In this document: piece after piece, positions 1-9,593 of the stretch
How the letters are laid out: the number at the start of each line of letters is the position of its first letter
Position numbering within the stretch: the first letter of the stretch is position 1
Assembly: GCA_001931875.2 (NCBI GenBank)
Contig: MSJH02000329.1
Location: 1-18,448 of the forward strand
Direction of reading: 5' to 3'
Length of the DNA stretch: 18,448 nucleotides
Source of the DNA: Byssochlamys sp. IMV 00236
Taxonomy: Eukaryota > Ascomycota > Eurotiomycetes > Eurotiales > Thermoascaceae
The notes under the pieces: generated by a model
What the model saw: only the letters and a program-made list of their open reading frames with translations
Told to the model about the DNA's origin: nothing
Database searches by the model: none
Position numbers and translations under genes: made by a program

Positions 1-43
1 TTTTTTTTTTTTTTTTTTTTTTTTTTTCTCTTTTCTTTCTAAA

Positions 44-1487
44 ATGGCGATGTATAACAACTCAAATTGGGATCAATTTGATCGACTTATATCAGAAGCT
101 TCGAAGCTTAGTTTACTAGATGATGTAAGGAAGAAAGACTATTTAATAGAAAGAGAATTAATGATTCTATAAAAGCTTGAACAAGAAAACTATAGAAAAG
201 AATGTATAAGCGATACGGTTTCTATAGACGAATCGAAATGTCCCGGACTGTCTAGGAATTCTACTGTATCTTCCACCAGTACTGCGTCTTCTTCACTACA
301 CAAACGTACATTATCAATTAGTAGCAACGTTTCAAGAAATAGCAGCTTAGATTATCATCGATGGCAATCACCATACAAAGATCTTTCCTCTCCACCATTG
401 ACACCCAAATCACTTAGCAGTTATTATCAAGTACCAACAAAAGAGCCCAGTGTAATAGAACCAGCAGGCTGTTTTATATCTTGCAAAAGAGAGACAGTCA
501 GTGCAGGTTCATATGAGAGATTCCATCACTTTGTAGTCCCTGTTTATGCAATGGTAAAATAAAAACAAGATATATTTTATATGCATTAAGTATTCTTTAC
601 TTTCAAGGCAGGAGAAAGTCATACAAACACAATACAATTGCTGTTCAATTACACAAACACCTGCGCAGTAATGTATTGAATGTCCGAATATTTATGCACT
701 AGGACTAAATACTTATAATAGACTTACCAAGGCGATGAAAAGTCACTGACATGGGCGATAGATCAAAACCAATCGCTAATAACACTGATACAGTACGTTT
801 ATGAGCCTGCAAAGGTTATATCTCAACCTTATCTTTCAGACAATGTAAGAAAGAGACTTGGCTTGACTTCAACTCTAGTCATTGTATCTTCTAATACCAT
901 GTAGGTTGTACTATTTTATTATATATAATACTCACATTCTTAAAAGGCATTCTCTCTATACCCTTCTTGACAACTTATCACAATCTATCGAGCAAACCCA
1001 TACATCGTCTTGTTCCTGGTGGAGTCGAGTCATCCTGGTGATTGACCAAAAGAGATTTCAAAGTGATAACAGCGTCTATGCGGAACGTAAACTATTTCTA
1101 GCCCACGAGATGCCCAACATCATGCGACGATACAACTTACAAGACCCACTTTCGGTCTTGTTTATCAGTGCATCCACACTTGAAGATGTAACGGACACAG
1201 CACAAAGAGAACAATATAGACTGCACTGCCAACGTACTCTTTGGCATATGATCGAACGACATTCTCGTTGTAATCGATATACCACATTAAATATACCCCG
1301 TAATATAGAAGAACAAGGTGATGATGATGATGGTGATGACGCTAGCAGTTGTAGTAGTGATGAAGCTTATGCTTTTGCTACTGTCATTCATTACGAAAAT
1401 GGTGTCCGAAAGAAACCACAAAAGACGTATGCTCAGAGATTTTCATATCAAACTCAAAAACCAAACAGTTATCTTGATAGTGATTAA
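44..1487 (+). CDS. Unrecognised 412-aa protein, five exons
   Basis: Exons 44-124, 176-553, 608-667, 722-900 and 947-1487, joined by introns of 51, 54, 54 and 46 nt, all GT-AG; the spliced length of 1239 nt is 413 codons with the stop. The first ATG follows a T-rich leader. I do not recognise the family. Residues about 45-125 are rich in Ser/Thr (short runs such as SSTSTASSSL and SPPLTPKS, the latter a possible proline-directed phosphosite). The C-terminal half looks globular, with hydrophobic strands (RVILVID, LSVLFISAS) that recall an alpha/beta fold, though no nucleotide-binding motif is evident. An acidic patch (DDDDGDD) followed by a Ser cluster lies near residues 357-370. No signal peptide or membrane span is apparent. 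The gene converges on the transcription factor gene. The model is sound for splicing and unknown for function; a lineage-restricted protein is likely. Confidence 0.72.
125..175 (+). other. 51-nt intron hiding an in-frame stop
   Basis: Donor GTAAGG and acceptor AAAAG; 51 nt, a multiple of three. Unspliced, the reading frame stays open on both sides but meets TAA at 170-172. Splicing restores one frame, so a naive reading would call this gene broken. A retained intron would end translation after 42 codons. Confidence 0.75.
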
Positions 1488-1544
1488 AATATACATGTAT
1501 AGAATATAATGTAAACTATAGTTTATTAAACTAGAAGACTAATG

Positions 1545-1550
1545 AATAAA
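1545..1550 (+). terminator. Polyadenylation signal AATAAA of the first gene
   Basis: A perfect AATAAA lies 58 nt after the stop codon at 1487 and is followed by an A-run. Position and sequence fit a cleavage/polyadenylation signal. Confidence 0.5.
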
Positions 1551-1688
1551 AAAAGAATGCCTTATCCGTTTTATACTTACCGAAGCGTTAAGGAATGCAC
1601 TGCCGTTATGGACAGCGCATTAAATCCAGAAGCACAGTTAACCCTTTGTTGGTCTTTTGAAGAGGGGGGGAGCTTTCATTGTCGTCTC

Positions 1689-1711
1689 ATATATATATAT
1701 ATATATATATA
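1689..1711. repeat. (AT)n microsatellite
   Basis: An uninterrupted alternating AT tract of about 23 nt in the convergent intergenic interval. No gene signal overlaps it. Confidence 0.85.
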
Positions 1712-1886
1712 ACACTGTTCACATCGCCATTCTACGCTGTATTACAAGATTCATACTTGAGGACAGAGCGACTCTTCGCTTTGACCCGGATTGAGTAAGA
1801 GAAGTAGATTTATAAAAGGTCTTGAAATTCTTCGTTATACTATCAGAGGCGTGTTTTCCTTGGCCAGCAAAAGCGCAAAATTTGTT

Positions 1887-2590
1887 TTAAAACAAATTCT
1901 GAGTGACTGCAGGTAGTCCTTCACCATTCTCGAGAGGCTCCAAGAAATAGGAATTAGTAAAAATGGATCCAGCATATACTAATTGAGTGATGTGGTCAGC
2001 TACTTCTTGAATCAAGGTAACGAGCTTGAGATATCTGCAGGTATTAACCAAAGATGCCTTGGTTACAAAAGCTTTCTCGACGGTATTCTTGGGCTTTGGA
2101 AGCTTCGTTTTTGACTTATTCATAGGACACAGCTTGCTGGAGGAGCGAGAGTGATCGGTTCCACCACAAGAAGGACATCTAACTTGTTGCCTTGTTCTTT
2201 TCTTTCTCCTTTTTAAGTGCTTCAGTCTTATTAACCTTGCTTACGTATTTATAGAAGCCTCAGTGGGAGCAGAAGTACGGCTAGTGGAAACAGTAGTAGC
2301 AGGTAATACATCTTGAACGCTCGTATCGTTGTTGATTGCAGGTATAGATGTCCCTCTTTGATAACAGCATTTAAAGGACCAGGAACAGATGCGTCTCTTT
2401 TAGCAGCTTTCAGAGTAATACGAGTACTCTTGCCCGTTACAACAATTTGTTATAAAGAAAGATGGATCTAATATATGTTTATATTTACCTTTTTTAAGTA
2501 ATGGAGTTTCTTAAAAGTCATCACCACTTGCTTCAAAAGTTATATTCTTGAATAAATCTGTTTGCGTTTGTGCAAACAAAAAAGAGAACC
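1887..2590 (-). pseudogene. Decayed mobile-element-like ORF with zinc knuckle
   Basis: The last part is open: a CX2CX4HX7C knuckle (CPSCGGTDHSRSSSKLC, codons at 2177-2127) followed by about 80 residues (ending at 1887) that contain a hydrophobic segment near HITQLVYAGSIF. Upstream the same frame hits TAA at 2243-2241, while another frame there reads as a Lys/Glu-rich stretch, and a Ser/Thr-rich stretch precedes it. Further up lie a stretch reading ITLKAAKRDASVPGPLN, a plausible intron (about 2488-2429) and one more in-frame TAA. Coding-like segments thus sit in different frames, separated by stops. From memory this resembles repeated ORFs in Rhizopus and Mucor genomes with a Cys-rich knuckle and KAAKR-type segments; the element class is not settled. 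Boundaries are approximate. Confidence 0.5.
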
Positions 2591-4093
2591 CGCGATTGAC
2601 TGTTAAATGTGTCCATAATACATGTAAGGTCGACTTTATATCTTACATACCTTTTTATTTTGTAGCGCTTTCGTTTCATATAGAAGTAAAGAAAAAGGAA
2701 AAGTAACTGTGGTTAGCCTTGTAGTGTTAAATGGCCGATTGACAACTTTTTATTTAACCACATCTTCATTAATAATAAAATCTACCCTGGAATATAAAGA
2801 TCTCTGCCCAAGACATGCTGCACATCTTTATACGATCCACTTCTACTGAAAATAGACGATCAAAGTAGTTTTCTTTACAAAAGTGATTGATAATGATACT
2901 AAGATAAAGCATAATAGTCATGGATTATCATCATAGTTATCAAGAACAAGGGTCGGAGAAGTACCATTAAAGAGGGAAAATAAGGCACAAATTCTAGTGT
3001 CATCTATATGTTTTCATGGGGAAATAAAAGAACATAGTGTTTTGACTTGTATGTAGCATGAGCCTGTCTGATACACTGAAAGTGCTGTTCAATCATGCCT
3101 TTGACCAAGACTATCATTTCTATTGTTGCCTCTCAAGATAAGGACGATATCATCGAAATTTCTATCGCTATACCCAGTAGGAATGATTGCGGCAGCGTCT
3201 ACCATTGTTGGCAAGTTATGAGTGCGTCTATCGTCTCTTCAATTAGTCTCGCTCTCACCGTCTGATTCATCTGATGAATCGCTCTTCCTGGTTATTCTCA
3301 CTGGCCACCCGACATCCCACCACCGCCATCCTATGCTGATGCTGGATAACGATTAAGAGCGCCACTGCATCAAACCTATTCCCTTGGAGTTACTTCCCTT
3401 ACAACCTCCCCTTTGGAGAAGAGGAACAGTAGCACCCACATTTTTTTTTCCATAGCTCACCTTTCCCCATCATTTTCAGTCAGTTCAAACTTGCAGCTGG
3501 ATCAGCCATAGCAGAAACCGGGTCGTTTAGGTCTCCTTGTCCACAATCTGGCCAAGAGACTGTAGTTGAAATTGTTTTTGGAAGCAACGAGGTTTCTGTT
3601 GACCATTGCAACACAGACATTCATGTAGACTGTCGTGTGGTTTATGACTCCCAGTCTGTTGAGCTCCATGTCAACATCATCGTTCCACCGGAACAAGCTC
3701 CAAGTCTTAATCTGCTTCTGTCAAGAGCCTTCATTTTGTTCTGTTCAATTCTAACCCTTTGTCTGTATCTTCTGATACCTGTTTCATTGTCTCTGATATT
3801 CCATTGATACCATCAAGTCCTCGCCGTGTTTCACCTGTAAAAACTGACACAGTTACTGCCTACCACCTTAAACTTTACACTCACCTTCTGTACCCGCTCC
3901 TCTCTCGCTTCCTACCCTGGAAGGAAATACTTCTGATCCAATGCAAGTTGTTCTCGTTACATCTTATATTTTAATACCTTTGTTTATGGCTAAATTGCCT
4001 TTATTTAGTTTATTTAATAAAATGATTTAATACTTTAAACTTGATGTAAAGATAATGAACAGAGAAACAAGATTAACTCAATAACGTGAGGAC

Positions 4094-4099
4094 TTTATT
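4094..4099 (-). terminator. Polyadenylation signal of the Zn2Cys6 gene
   Basis: Reading the minus strand, AATAAA occurs about 22 nt after the stop codon at 4121. It is the only such hexamer close to this stop. Confidence 0.45.
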
Positions 4100-4120
4100 T
4101 ACACACGCACACTGAATCTA

Positions 4121-6570
4121 TCATTTGTTATTCTGACTCGACGATGATGGGTCAGAAAAAGAAGAGAATCCCAAAGGTTGATTGAACTCTGGAGGAAACA
4201 AGCTGGTAGAAAAATCCAAGGGGCTGCTTATTAATCCACCATATAACCCTGGATCACGAGGTTGATCTTGTATTGTGAAGGGAAGTGTCCAATCAGCATT
4301 ATTCAATGCTGCTGCAGGTTCCTGGCTTGGTAGATTTGGAACATGTGATGATTGCTGTTGCTGCTGTGGTTGTTGTTGTTGTTGTTGTTGAAAAAAAAAA
4401 GGTGATGGTGATGAATGAAATAGTTCAGGTGTCGATTGTCCAACACTAGAGGCTGGATCTCGTTGTCTTTTGATCATATTTGCGTGAATTGTATATAAAT
4501 CTCGTATCATAAAATACAGTCTATCGGCCATAGCCCAATAATTTCTAGCAGACTATGTGTTTATAGGGTTAATATATTGATATCGTCAGTAAGTAATTTT
4601 GTTACCAATAAAATCTGAAAGTAAACACCCAATGATTGCCTCGCTTCTTCTGCTTCACTTGACTTAGGTGAAAATGAATTACTCACAATTACAGTCGCGA
4701 CAGTATAAACCAGATAAGTCAAGTAAGGTGGCATCATATCTCGGCGCTCACCGATCCTCTTGACCAAAGCAGTAACATTGTTGACTGAGTTCAAACATTT
4801 TCTAACGCTATTCATAACATAAGCTTTTAGTTCAGGCAGAACAACTTCATTATCAATTGTGTCGGCAATGATAAGTGAGGGTCGATGTAATAGGACGATA
4901 ATTGTGTTATGAAGTACATGTAACTAATGACAAGTTAGCATAAATAATGAAGAGAATGAGCCACATACCATAATGAACAGACCCTGCTGAGATGTTTGTG
5001 CATAGAAATCATGATTTGCTGGTGTGTTCTTTAGTCCTTCTGGTAAATCATTGTACCAATCATCAATCATCTTGTTCAGTTGATACACTTCTGAATGAGG
5101 CTGATATGGATGTGGAGAAATACCTTTACACTTTTTATTTACAAATGCTGTCACTTTTCCCAAGATATTCGATGCTCGCGTAAAATAAGCAAGAAGTTCC
5201 AGTGGCATCTTGTTGTTTAAACTCTGACGCTCATCTGGACTACTAAAGCTTCCCAATAGCATACTCTTTGTAGCTTCTGGGATATTTAGATGTAATTGTT
5301 GACTACCGTCCAAGGTCTCTGTGTAATACTGACTCACACCACAGGATGTACATATCTTGGCAGGTAAAAAGGCTGTACAAAATGTATCTTGTAGTGTGGA
5401 TGGTCTACCTGTGGCAGCACTTGAAAATCTATATCTATAATAAATCTTCTTTTCTCCTTTTTTCACTCCTTGTCTTACTTGTCCATTGCGAAAATAGTCC
5501 AAAATGTTCTACGTGCGAGTTCTTGTTCAAACAACTTGTCCACAGTTGCATTACCATCTGTTTGTGTATTCTCATGAAGCCCCAGCTCCATTGACATACG
5601 AATGGCCATGCCCACATACATCCAACACCTATGAAGCGTTAGTTGTATACATTTATTTTGAAGTTCATTTACCTCGGGCCTCTTCCACACCCATATTCAT
5701 GTAGGGATAGCAATGAGATACCTTGAAGGTTCGACAGACAAGGCTCGTCCATTACTTTGATAAGCATCTGTCTCGCTCTTTCCGCATACCGTTCCCCCGC
5801 GCGCCACGGAGGATTTTGTTTGATATCGGGCCGCTCTGAAAATCTGTTTTCAAAATATATGAGTCAAGGCTCTCTCTCTCTATTAATTCCTTTTTGGTAT
5901 GCCCTACCTCGCACATGCTGCTGACAAACAAAAGAGTAAGAATTCCGAGCATTTACCTTCATGAATATCTCTTCTAAACGTTGTTTCATTCATGATGGGG
6001 CAAAATGTGTGAATATGAGTAAAGAATAGATCTGCAAAATGTTCAAGAGTGCTGACAGATGGTAATCCGTTATTACTATCATCTGAGGAAGAAGAAGAAT
6101 ATTGGGGCAAAAGCATAGAAGGTGAAGGAAAACTGGACACACTTGAAAATGACGCGGGTGAAGTGGGAAGCTGTTGCTGTTGCTGTTGTTGTTGTTGTTG
6201 TTGTTGTTGATCTACAGAATTCTTGTTTGGTCTACCTCTCTTAACACGAGGCTGTTCCTTTTCCTCTTGTTCGTCTGTTTGTTGAGTAGAGTCTGACGAT
6301 AACAATATCTTTTCCATTTTAGCTAGTCTTTGTTCAAGCATTTCTATATATCCTTGACGCGGTCCTCTCTTTTTGACATGAGTACTGTAAGTGCATTCAT
6401 TATTCAGTCGTGCACAATTTCCACATTGTGGCTTTATACCATCGCACCTGATCTATATTTTATTGAATTATTCACTTGCTGCGGAGAGAAAATAAGATAG
6501 ATACCTTTTTCCTTCTGCATAACTCGCATGCTTGAGTCAGTCGTTTTCTTTTATTTTCACTGTCTCCCAT
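4121..6570 (-). CDS. Zn2Cys6 (Gal4-type) transcription factor with fungal_trans domain
   Basis: Exons (minus) 6570-6505, 6452-5908, 5843-5673, 5628-5479, 5428-4969, 4923-4606 and 4552-4121; 2142 nt, 713 aa. Six introns of 44-64 nt, all GT-AG. Residues 15-42 form a canonical binuclear zinc cluster CX2CX6CX6CX2CX6C (C15, C18, C25, C32, C35, C42), followed by a basic linker (KKRGPRQGY) and a heptad-like dimerisation segment from about residue 60. A 13-Gln run spans residues 104-116. The middle region has marks of the fungal-specific transcription factor domain: FTHIHTFCPIMNE, LSNLQGISLLSLHEYGCG, MYVGMAIRMSMELGLH and a DKFSSAATGRP block that fits the family pattern D-R-Y/F-x-S-x3-GRP. The C-terminus is Gln/Pro/Ser-rich with a second Gln tract, plausibly an activation region. 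It should act in the nucleus as a DNA-binding regulator. Targets cannot be inferred from neighbours. Confidence 0.9.
4352..4390 (-). repeat. CAA/CAG repeat coding poly-Gln, C-terminal
   Basis: In-frame CAA/CAG codons (shown as TTG/CTG on the plus strand) encode 13 Gln split by one Pro, directly after three Phe codons formed by an A-run at about 4391-4400. It lies in the last exon of the Zn2Cys6 gene. Confidence 0.8.
5429..5478 (-). other. Intron with two in-frame acceptors (fourth intron of the Zn2Cys6 gene)
   Basis: The donor GTAAG at 5478 can join to AG at 5430-5429 or to AG at 5436-5435. The two acceptors are six nucleotides apart and both keep the frame, giving DKFSSAATGRP or DKYRFSSAATGRP. 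The distal site is preferred because it reproduces family spacing. Confidence 0.6.
6171..6209 (-). repeat. 13-codon CAA/CAG repeat coding poly-Gln
   Basis: Thirteen consecutive Gln codons, ten CAA and three CAG, encode residues 104-116 of the Zn2Cys6 protein, between the dimerisation segment and the fungal_trans domain. The pure CAA stretch suggests slippage-driven length variation. Confidence 0.88.
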
Positions 6571-6639
6571 TGTTATTTATATAGACATCAAACGTCACCA
6601 ACGCAAGCAAGTGAATAATTTAAATTAAAAAGAAAGAGA

Positions 6640-6662
6640 AAGAAAGAGAGAGAGAGAGAGAG
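6640..6662. repeat. (GA)n microsatellite
   Basis: Alternating AG tract within a longer purine-rich stretch (about 6627-6671), about 70-100 bp upstream of the Zn2Cys6 start codon. Confidence 0.8.
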
Positions 6663-6814
6663 AAAAAAAGAGTTGTGAGTAACATAAAGTGAAAAAGGTA
6701 GTGAAACCAAATTTTACTAACCGCACTTTTGACATTGCGGGAACTTCGGACTTGTTAATCGTTATCCTTCCCCCCAAAGATGACTTTTTCAAGAGAAAAG
6801 GAGAGAATGATAGT

Positions 6815-6838
6815 GAAAGAGAGAGAGAGAGAGAGAGC
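6815..6838. repeat. Second (GA)n microsatellite
   Basis: Alternating GA tract about 250 bp upstream of the Zn2Cys6 start and about 55 bp beyond the F-box stop. With the first tract it forms a pair of polypurine runs 150 bp apart. Confidence 0.8.
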
Positions 6839-6892
6839 AAGGTTTATTATCGTCACATTCCGTCTTTTCTTTTTCACTCTTTTTTTTTGTGA

Positions 6893-8204
6893 TCATGACT
6901 GATGAGTTCTTGAGTGCCGAACACCCCCGCTTTGAAAGGAGAGTGAAAGGTCAAAGAGGGTCTGGTGAAGGTACTCTTCAATTGCACCGATCTGCCCATT
7001 CATCTGATACGACCTTGCCAATTTCTTGATCCCTCGAACAAGTCCTGGCGTACAGACAAAATCATGCAGCTTGATCTCTTTAATTTGTTTCAATCCTCCA
7101 AAGAAATCCGTCAGGGCTTCTTCACTATCGACCCTATCTACTACTGGCGGTTTCCATCCTGTGAGTGAGAGGTACTCCAGGTTCTTGGTACATGGTATCA
7201 TGCAAAGACGCCAGATGTTGGCCGTAAATGAACTACAGCGATTAAGTGTGAGCGTTGTGAGGCGGATTTGACTGGTCAACATCTTATATTTCATCAGCAA
7301 GTCTTGTTCAACACTTGTACGTGACGAAGGTACCGGTCGCCCGGAATACAACCGAATGAGTGATTCTTCAAAGTCATAGACGTTCAATAGATGAAGTGAT
7401 TTCAGACAGGGTGGGAATACCGGTGCTATCACGTTTCGATTGTGCATGAACGGCATTATGGGTCCTCCGAGGTTACAGGGTCGATCGAAATGAAGTCGGA
7501 TATCTTCTAATTCGAGCAAGTGTGAAAAGATGGACAGATGAATCGTGCATCGATCGTCATCTCGTCGTATGTTGTCGCATATTAGTACTTTGACATGACT
7601 AAAGAGTTTGGTGATTTTGGAAATATCGTCTATGTACAAGTCAATCAAATGGATCTTTTTGAGTTGTTTGAATGCAGATAGCCTTGGTAATGTACCAGGT
7701 ATCATTCTTTGATGTAAAGAAGAGGATGATATTGTAAGTGATTGGATATAAGAGAGTTGAAGGCTTGTTCTATACGGTCGACAGAGTGTCTTTAAAAGCT
7801 GGTTGAATTCATAAAGCTGATAATAGGTATCTTTCCACTAAACAAAAAAAAAGTGGTTGGATTGATAGACAGATAAAATGCATATAGTTACTTACCAAAT
7901 GCGGCTGTAGAATGGTTCTTCTCCATCTTCTACAGACGCTTGCCAATGTGGTGAGTGTCTTGGCATCGTTATATTGTGCAAATATGAGCATCATACAATC
8001 GGGTGGTAGTCTAAAGATGGGAGTATCGTTGTCTACAAATAGATCATCGTAGTGTATGGGTTGTGAATGGTATTTTTTAATTGTCTTTTTAGATTGAGTT
8101 GATTGTGATGCAGAAATGTGTCTAATGTTGTTTATTGATCTTTGTGTCTATTTCATAATGCTATTGGTTAGACCACAATATCACTGTGAACTTGCTTCAT
8201 TCAT
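6893..8204 (-). CDS. F-box protein with LRR-like C-terminal region
   Basis: Proposed exons (minus) 8204-8185, 8121-7896 and 7837-6893; 1191 nt, 396 aa. The second intron (7895-7838, GTAAGT...TTTAG) is clear. The first exon of 20 nt is tentative: the second exon is open up to a TAG with no Met before the F-box, and joining ATG 8204 across GT 8184 to AG 8122 gives a clean start. Residues about 43-83 (FRLPPDCMMLIFAQ, then LASVCRRW) match the F-box: a Leu-Pro-Pro start and a conserved Cys-Arg-x-Trp. The rest carries irregular leucine-rich stretches (LKKIHLIDLYIDD, LKSLHLLNVYDFEE, LTTLTLNRC, LEYLSLTGW, IKEIKLHDF) at 25-50 residue spacing, as in F-box/LRR substrate receptors of SCF ubiquitin ligases. 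It would bind Skp1 through the F-box; the substrate is unknown. A TATAAAA at 8240-8234 (minus) lies close upstream. Confidence 0.78.
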
Positions 8205-8609
8205 ACCACTTGATCAGAACGACTCTTCAAGGGTTTTATAGTCTCGTCATTGACTTTTATTGTATCAAAAGTACCTCTACTGTTGACATTCTTGGCTTGC
8301 AGAGGTACTTGCTTAATCGACATGGACTTGTTTAAAAAGAAAGTCCTTTTTTCTCAAAGATGTGTGTGTATGTGTGCGCGCAAAAGAGAGGTCACAGGGG
8401 ACTTGCAAAACAGAAGAAAAGCGCGTCGCTCTTTAAAGACAATACACAGACAATCTACTTTGTCTATCAACATGAACCCTTTTCTGATTTATCATTTCTC
8501 CCCTCTCTCTCTCTTTTATGTATGCCCCTTCTCTCAATTTCCTCTTATTCAGACAAATGCTCTGCTTGTGTCTATCATTGGTGGATGTTTGTATAGAGAC
8601 TATTGCTTT
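8205..8609. other. Intergenic region between PIS1 and the F-box gene
   Basis: 405 bp, the 3' flank of PIS1 and the promoter side of the F-box gene. On the minus strand a TATAAAA motif (8240-8234) is the only recognisable element. A plus-strand open frame crosses this region but has low-complexity, unconserved-looking sequence and overlaps the PIS1 3' end in antisense. Confidence 0.45.
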
Positions 8610-9593
8610 TTATTTATTTTTCTCGAGTTCACCTTTTGCTCTTTCCTCTAAGTCAACTGCTGCCAGTGTATTACTTGCATTGACAATTTGAACAATGTTG
8701 ATAAATTGCTTTCCAAAACAAACAGTGCCTGTGACACCAAGAGCAGCCCACCAGTATGCTAATTTTATCATTAGCCACACCCATAAAGTAAATAGCCCGA
8801 CTTACCGTTCAAAGGTCCAGAGAAGCTTAATATATACAACAAGACAAAAAAGAGTTCGTTACCACCACACATAAGAAACAAGACGATCTACGGAACATTA
8901 ATTTACCCGCTTTTAAATAAAGAATATAATTGGGACACATACATTATTTGTATAATAGATGCGTAAATACCAGCTTTGCCCCTCGCTAATCTTCTTGTGG
9001 CTAGAGGATCCTGAAATCATTGAACTATAGATGTATAAATATACAATGTAAAAGAATGCCTACAAAGCACTTACCTATACATATGCATATAGTGTGAACT
9101 AAAATCAAGTGAAATAAGGAATTGAAATATCAATGTCCACTCAGGATATCGGATGGATAGAAAACATAAGAGACATGTCGTTGTACATCTACATATAATT
9201 GAATACCCTTCTTTTAACACACTTTACACTATTACCTGTCCGTGACCATATCCAGTACAGCCCCGAACTTACTACCTAACAGATGTCATTTCAACAATTA
9301 TTTGACACTATATATATATATATGTTTATATGTTTGATTACATTGACCAAAATAACGGGCAGCATTTCCATCAACGGCGTCCAATAGGCAAGAGATACAG
9401 TATAATGGCACGCATACTTTAGGATGTTCAGGCATATAATACAAGGATATAGAAGCCAAAAGAATTCGCGTATATCCTGTTGCAAGTTAGCGTGTGTGTG
9501 TTTATATAAACGTCTATTCTTACCAATAAGATTGGGTATAAATAAAAACACATTGTCTTTTGAAGGCGCCATTACTTTTGCTGTGGAAGTCAT
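8610..9593 (-). CDS. PIS1: Phosphatidylinositol synthase (CDP-diacylglycerol-inositol 3-phosphatidyltransferase)
   Basis: Exons (minus) 9593-9524, 9476-9342, 9275-9236, 9188-9075, 9024-8943, 8887-8806 and 8758-8610; 672 nt, 223 aa, close to yeast Pis1 (220 aa). Six GT-AG introns of 47-66 nt. The enzyme joins myo-inositol to CDP-diacylglycerol to make phosphatidylinositol in the ER membrane. The CDP-alcohol phosphotransferase signature is complete: D56-x2-D59-G-x2-A63-R64-x8-G73-x3-D77-x3-D81. Family landmarks follow: NVFLFIPNLIGYTR at residues 14-27, SHYMHMYSSM, LRIYYTNN, LCGGNELFF-like MCGGNELFF, and KQFINIVQIVNAS before a charged tail ending EKNK. Several hydrophobic helices are visible. 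The small exons are supported because each junction rebuilds a conserved motif. It is divergent from the DUF202 gene. Start: first Met after a CT-rich leader. Confidence 0.95.
9309..9322. repeat. (TA)n run inside PIS1 intron 2
   Basis: A short alternating TA tract within the 66-nt intron (9341-9276). It contributes to that intron being the longest in the gene. Confidence 0.75.

Larger units (their letters stand above)
1488..4120. other. Gene-poor convergent interval
   Basis: About 2.6 kb between two converging genes. It holds an AT dinucleotide run (1689-1711), a decayed zinc-knuckle ORF on the minus strand (about 1887-2590), a short plus-strand ORF (3095-3265, 56 aa, unrecognised) and an unrecognised plus-strand open frame without an ATG (3433-3807). 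I see no intact gene here. Composition and broken frames suggest an accumulation site for mobile-element debris. Confidence 0.55.
6571..6892. promoter_or_regulatory. Upstream region of the Zn2Cys6 gene with GA tracts
   Basis: 322 bp between the F-box gene stop and the Zn2Cys6 start, both genes on the minus strand. Two purine tracts, (GA)n at about 6640-6662 and 6815-6838, lie here and read as CT-rich on the transcribed sense strand. This fits the pyrimidine-rich leaders seen elsewhere in the window. No clear TATA box was found. Confidence 0.4.

Noticed and set aside
170..172. In-frame TAA suggesting that the first gene is a pseudogene
   Set aside because: It falls inside a good 51-nt GT-AG intron (125-175), and splicing keeps the frame.
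3095..3265. 56-aa plus-strand ORF in the convergent interval
   Set aside because: Starts with ATG but has no recognised motif or leader; length is within chance for this interval.
5435..5617. Minus-strand open frame reading MWAWPFVCQW...
   Set aside because: It is an out-of-frame reading of the fourth exon of the Zn2Cys6 gene.
8250..8651. 133-codon plus-strand open frame
   Set aside because: Low-complexity Phe/Ser/Leu-rich translation, antisense to the PIS1 3' exon and the F-box promoter, with no domain. Treated as chance.
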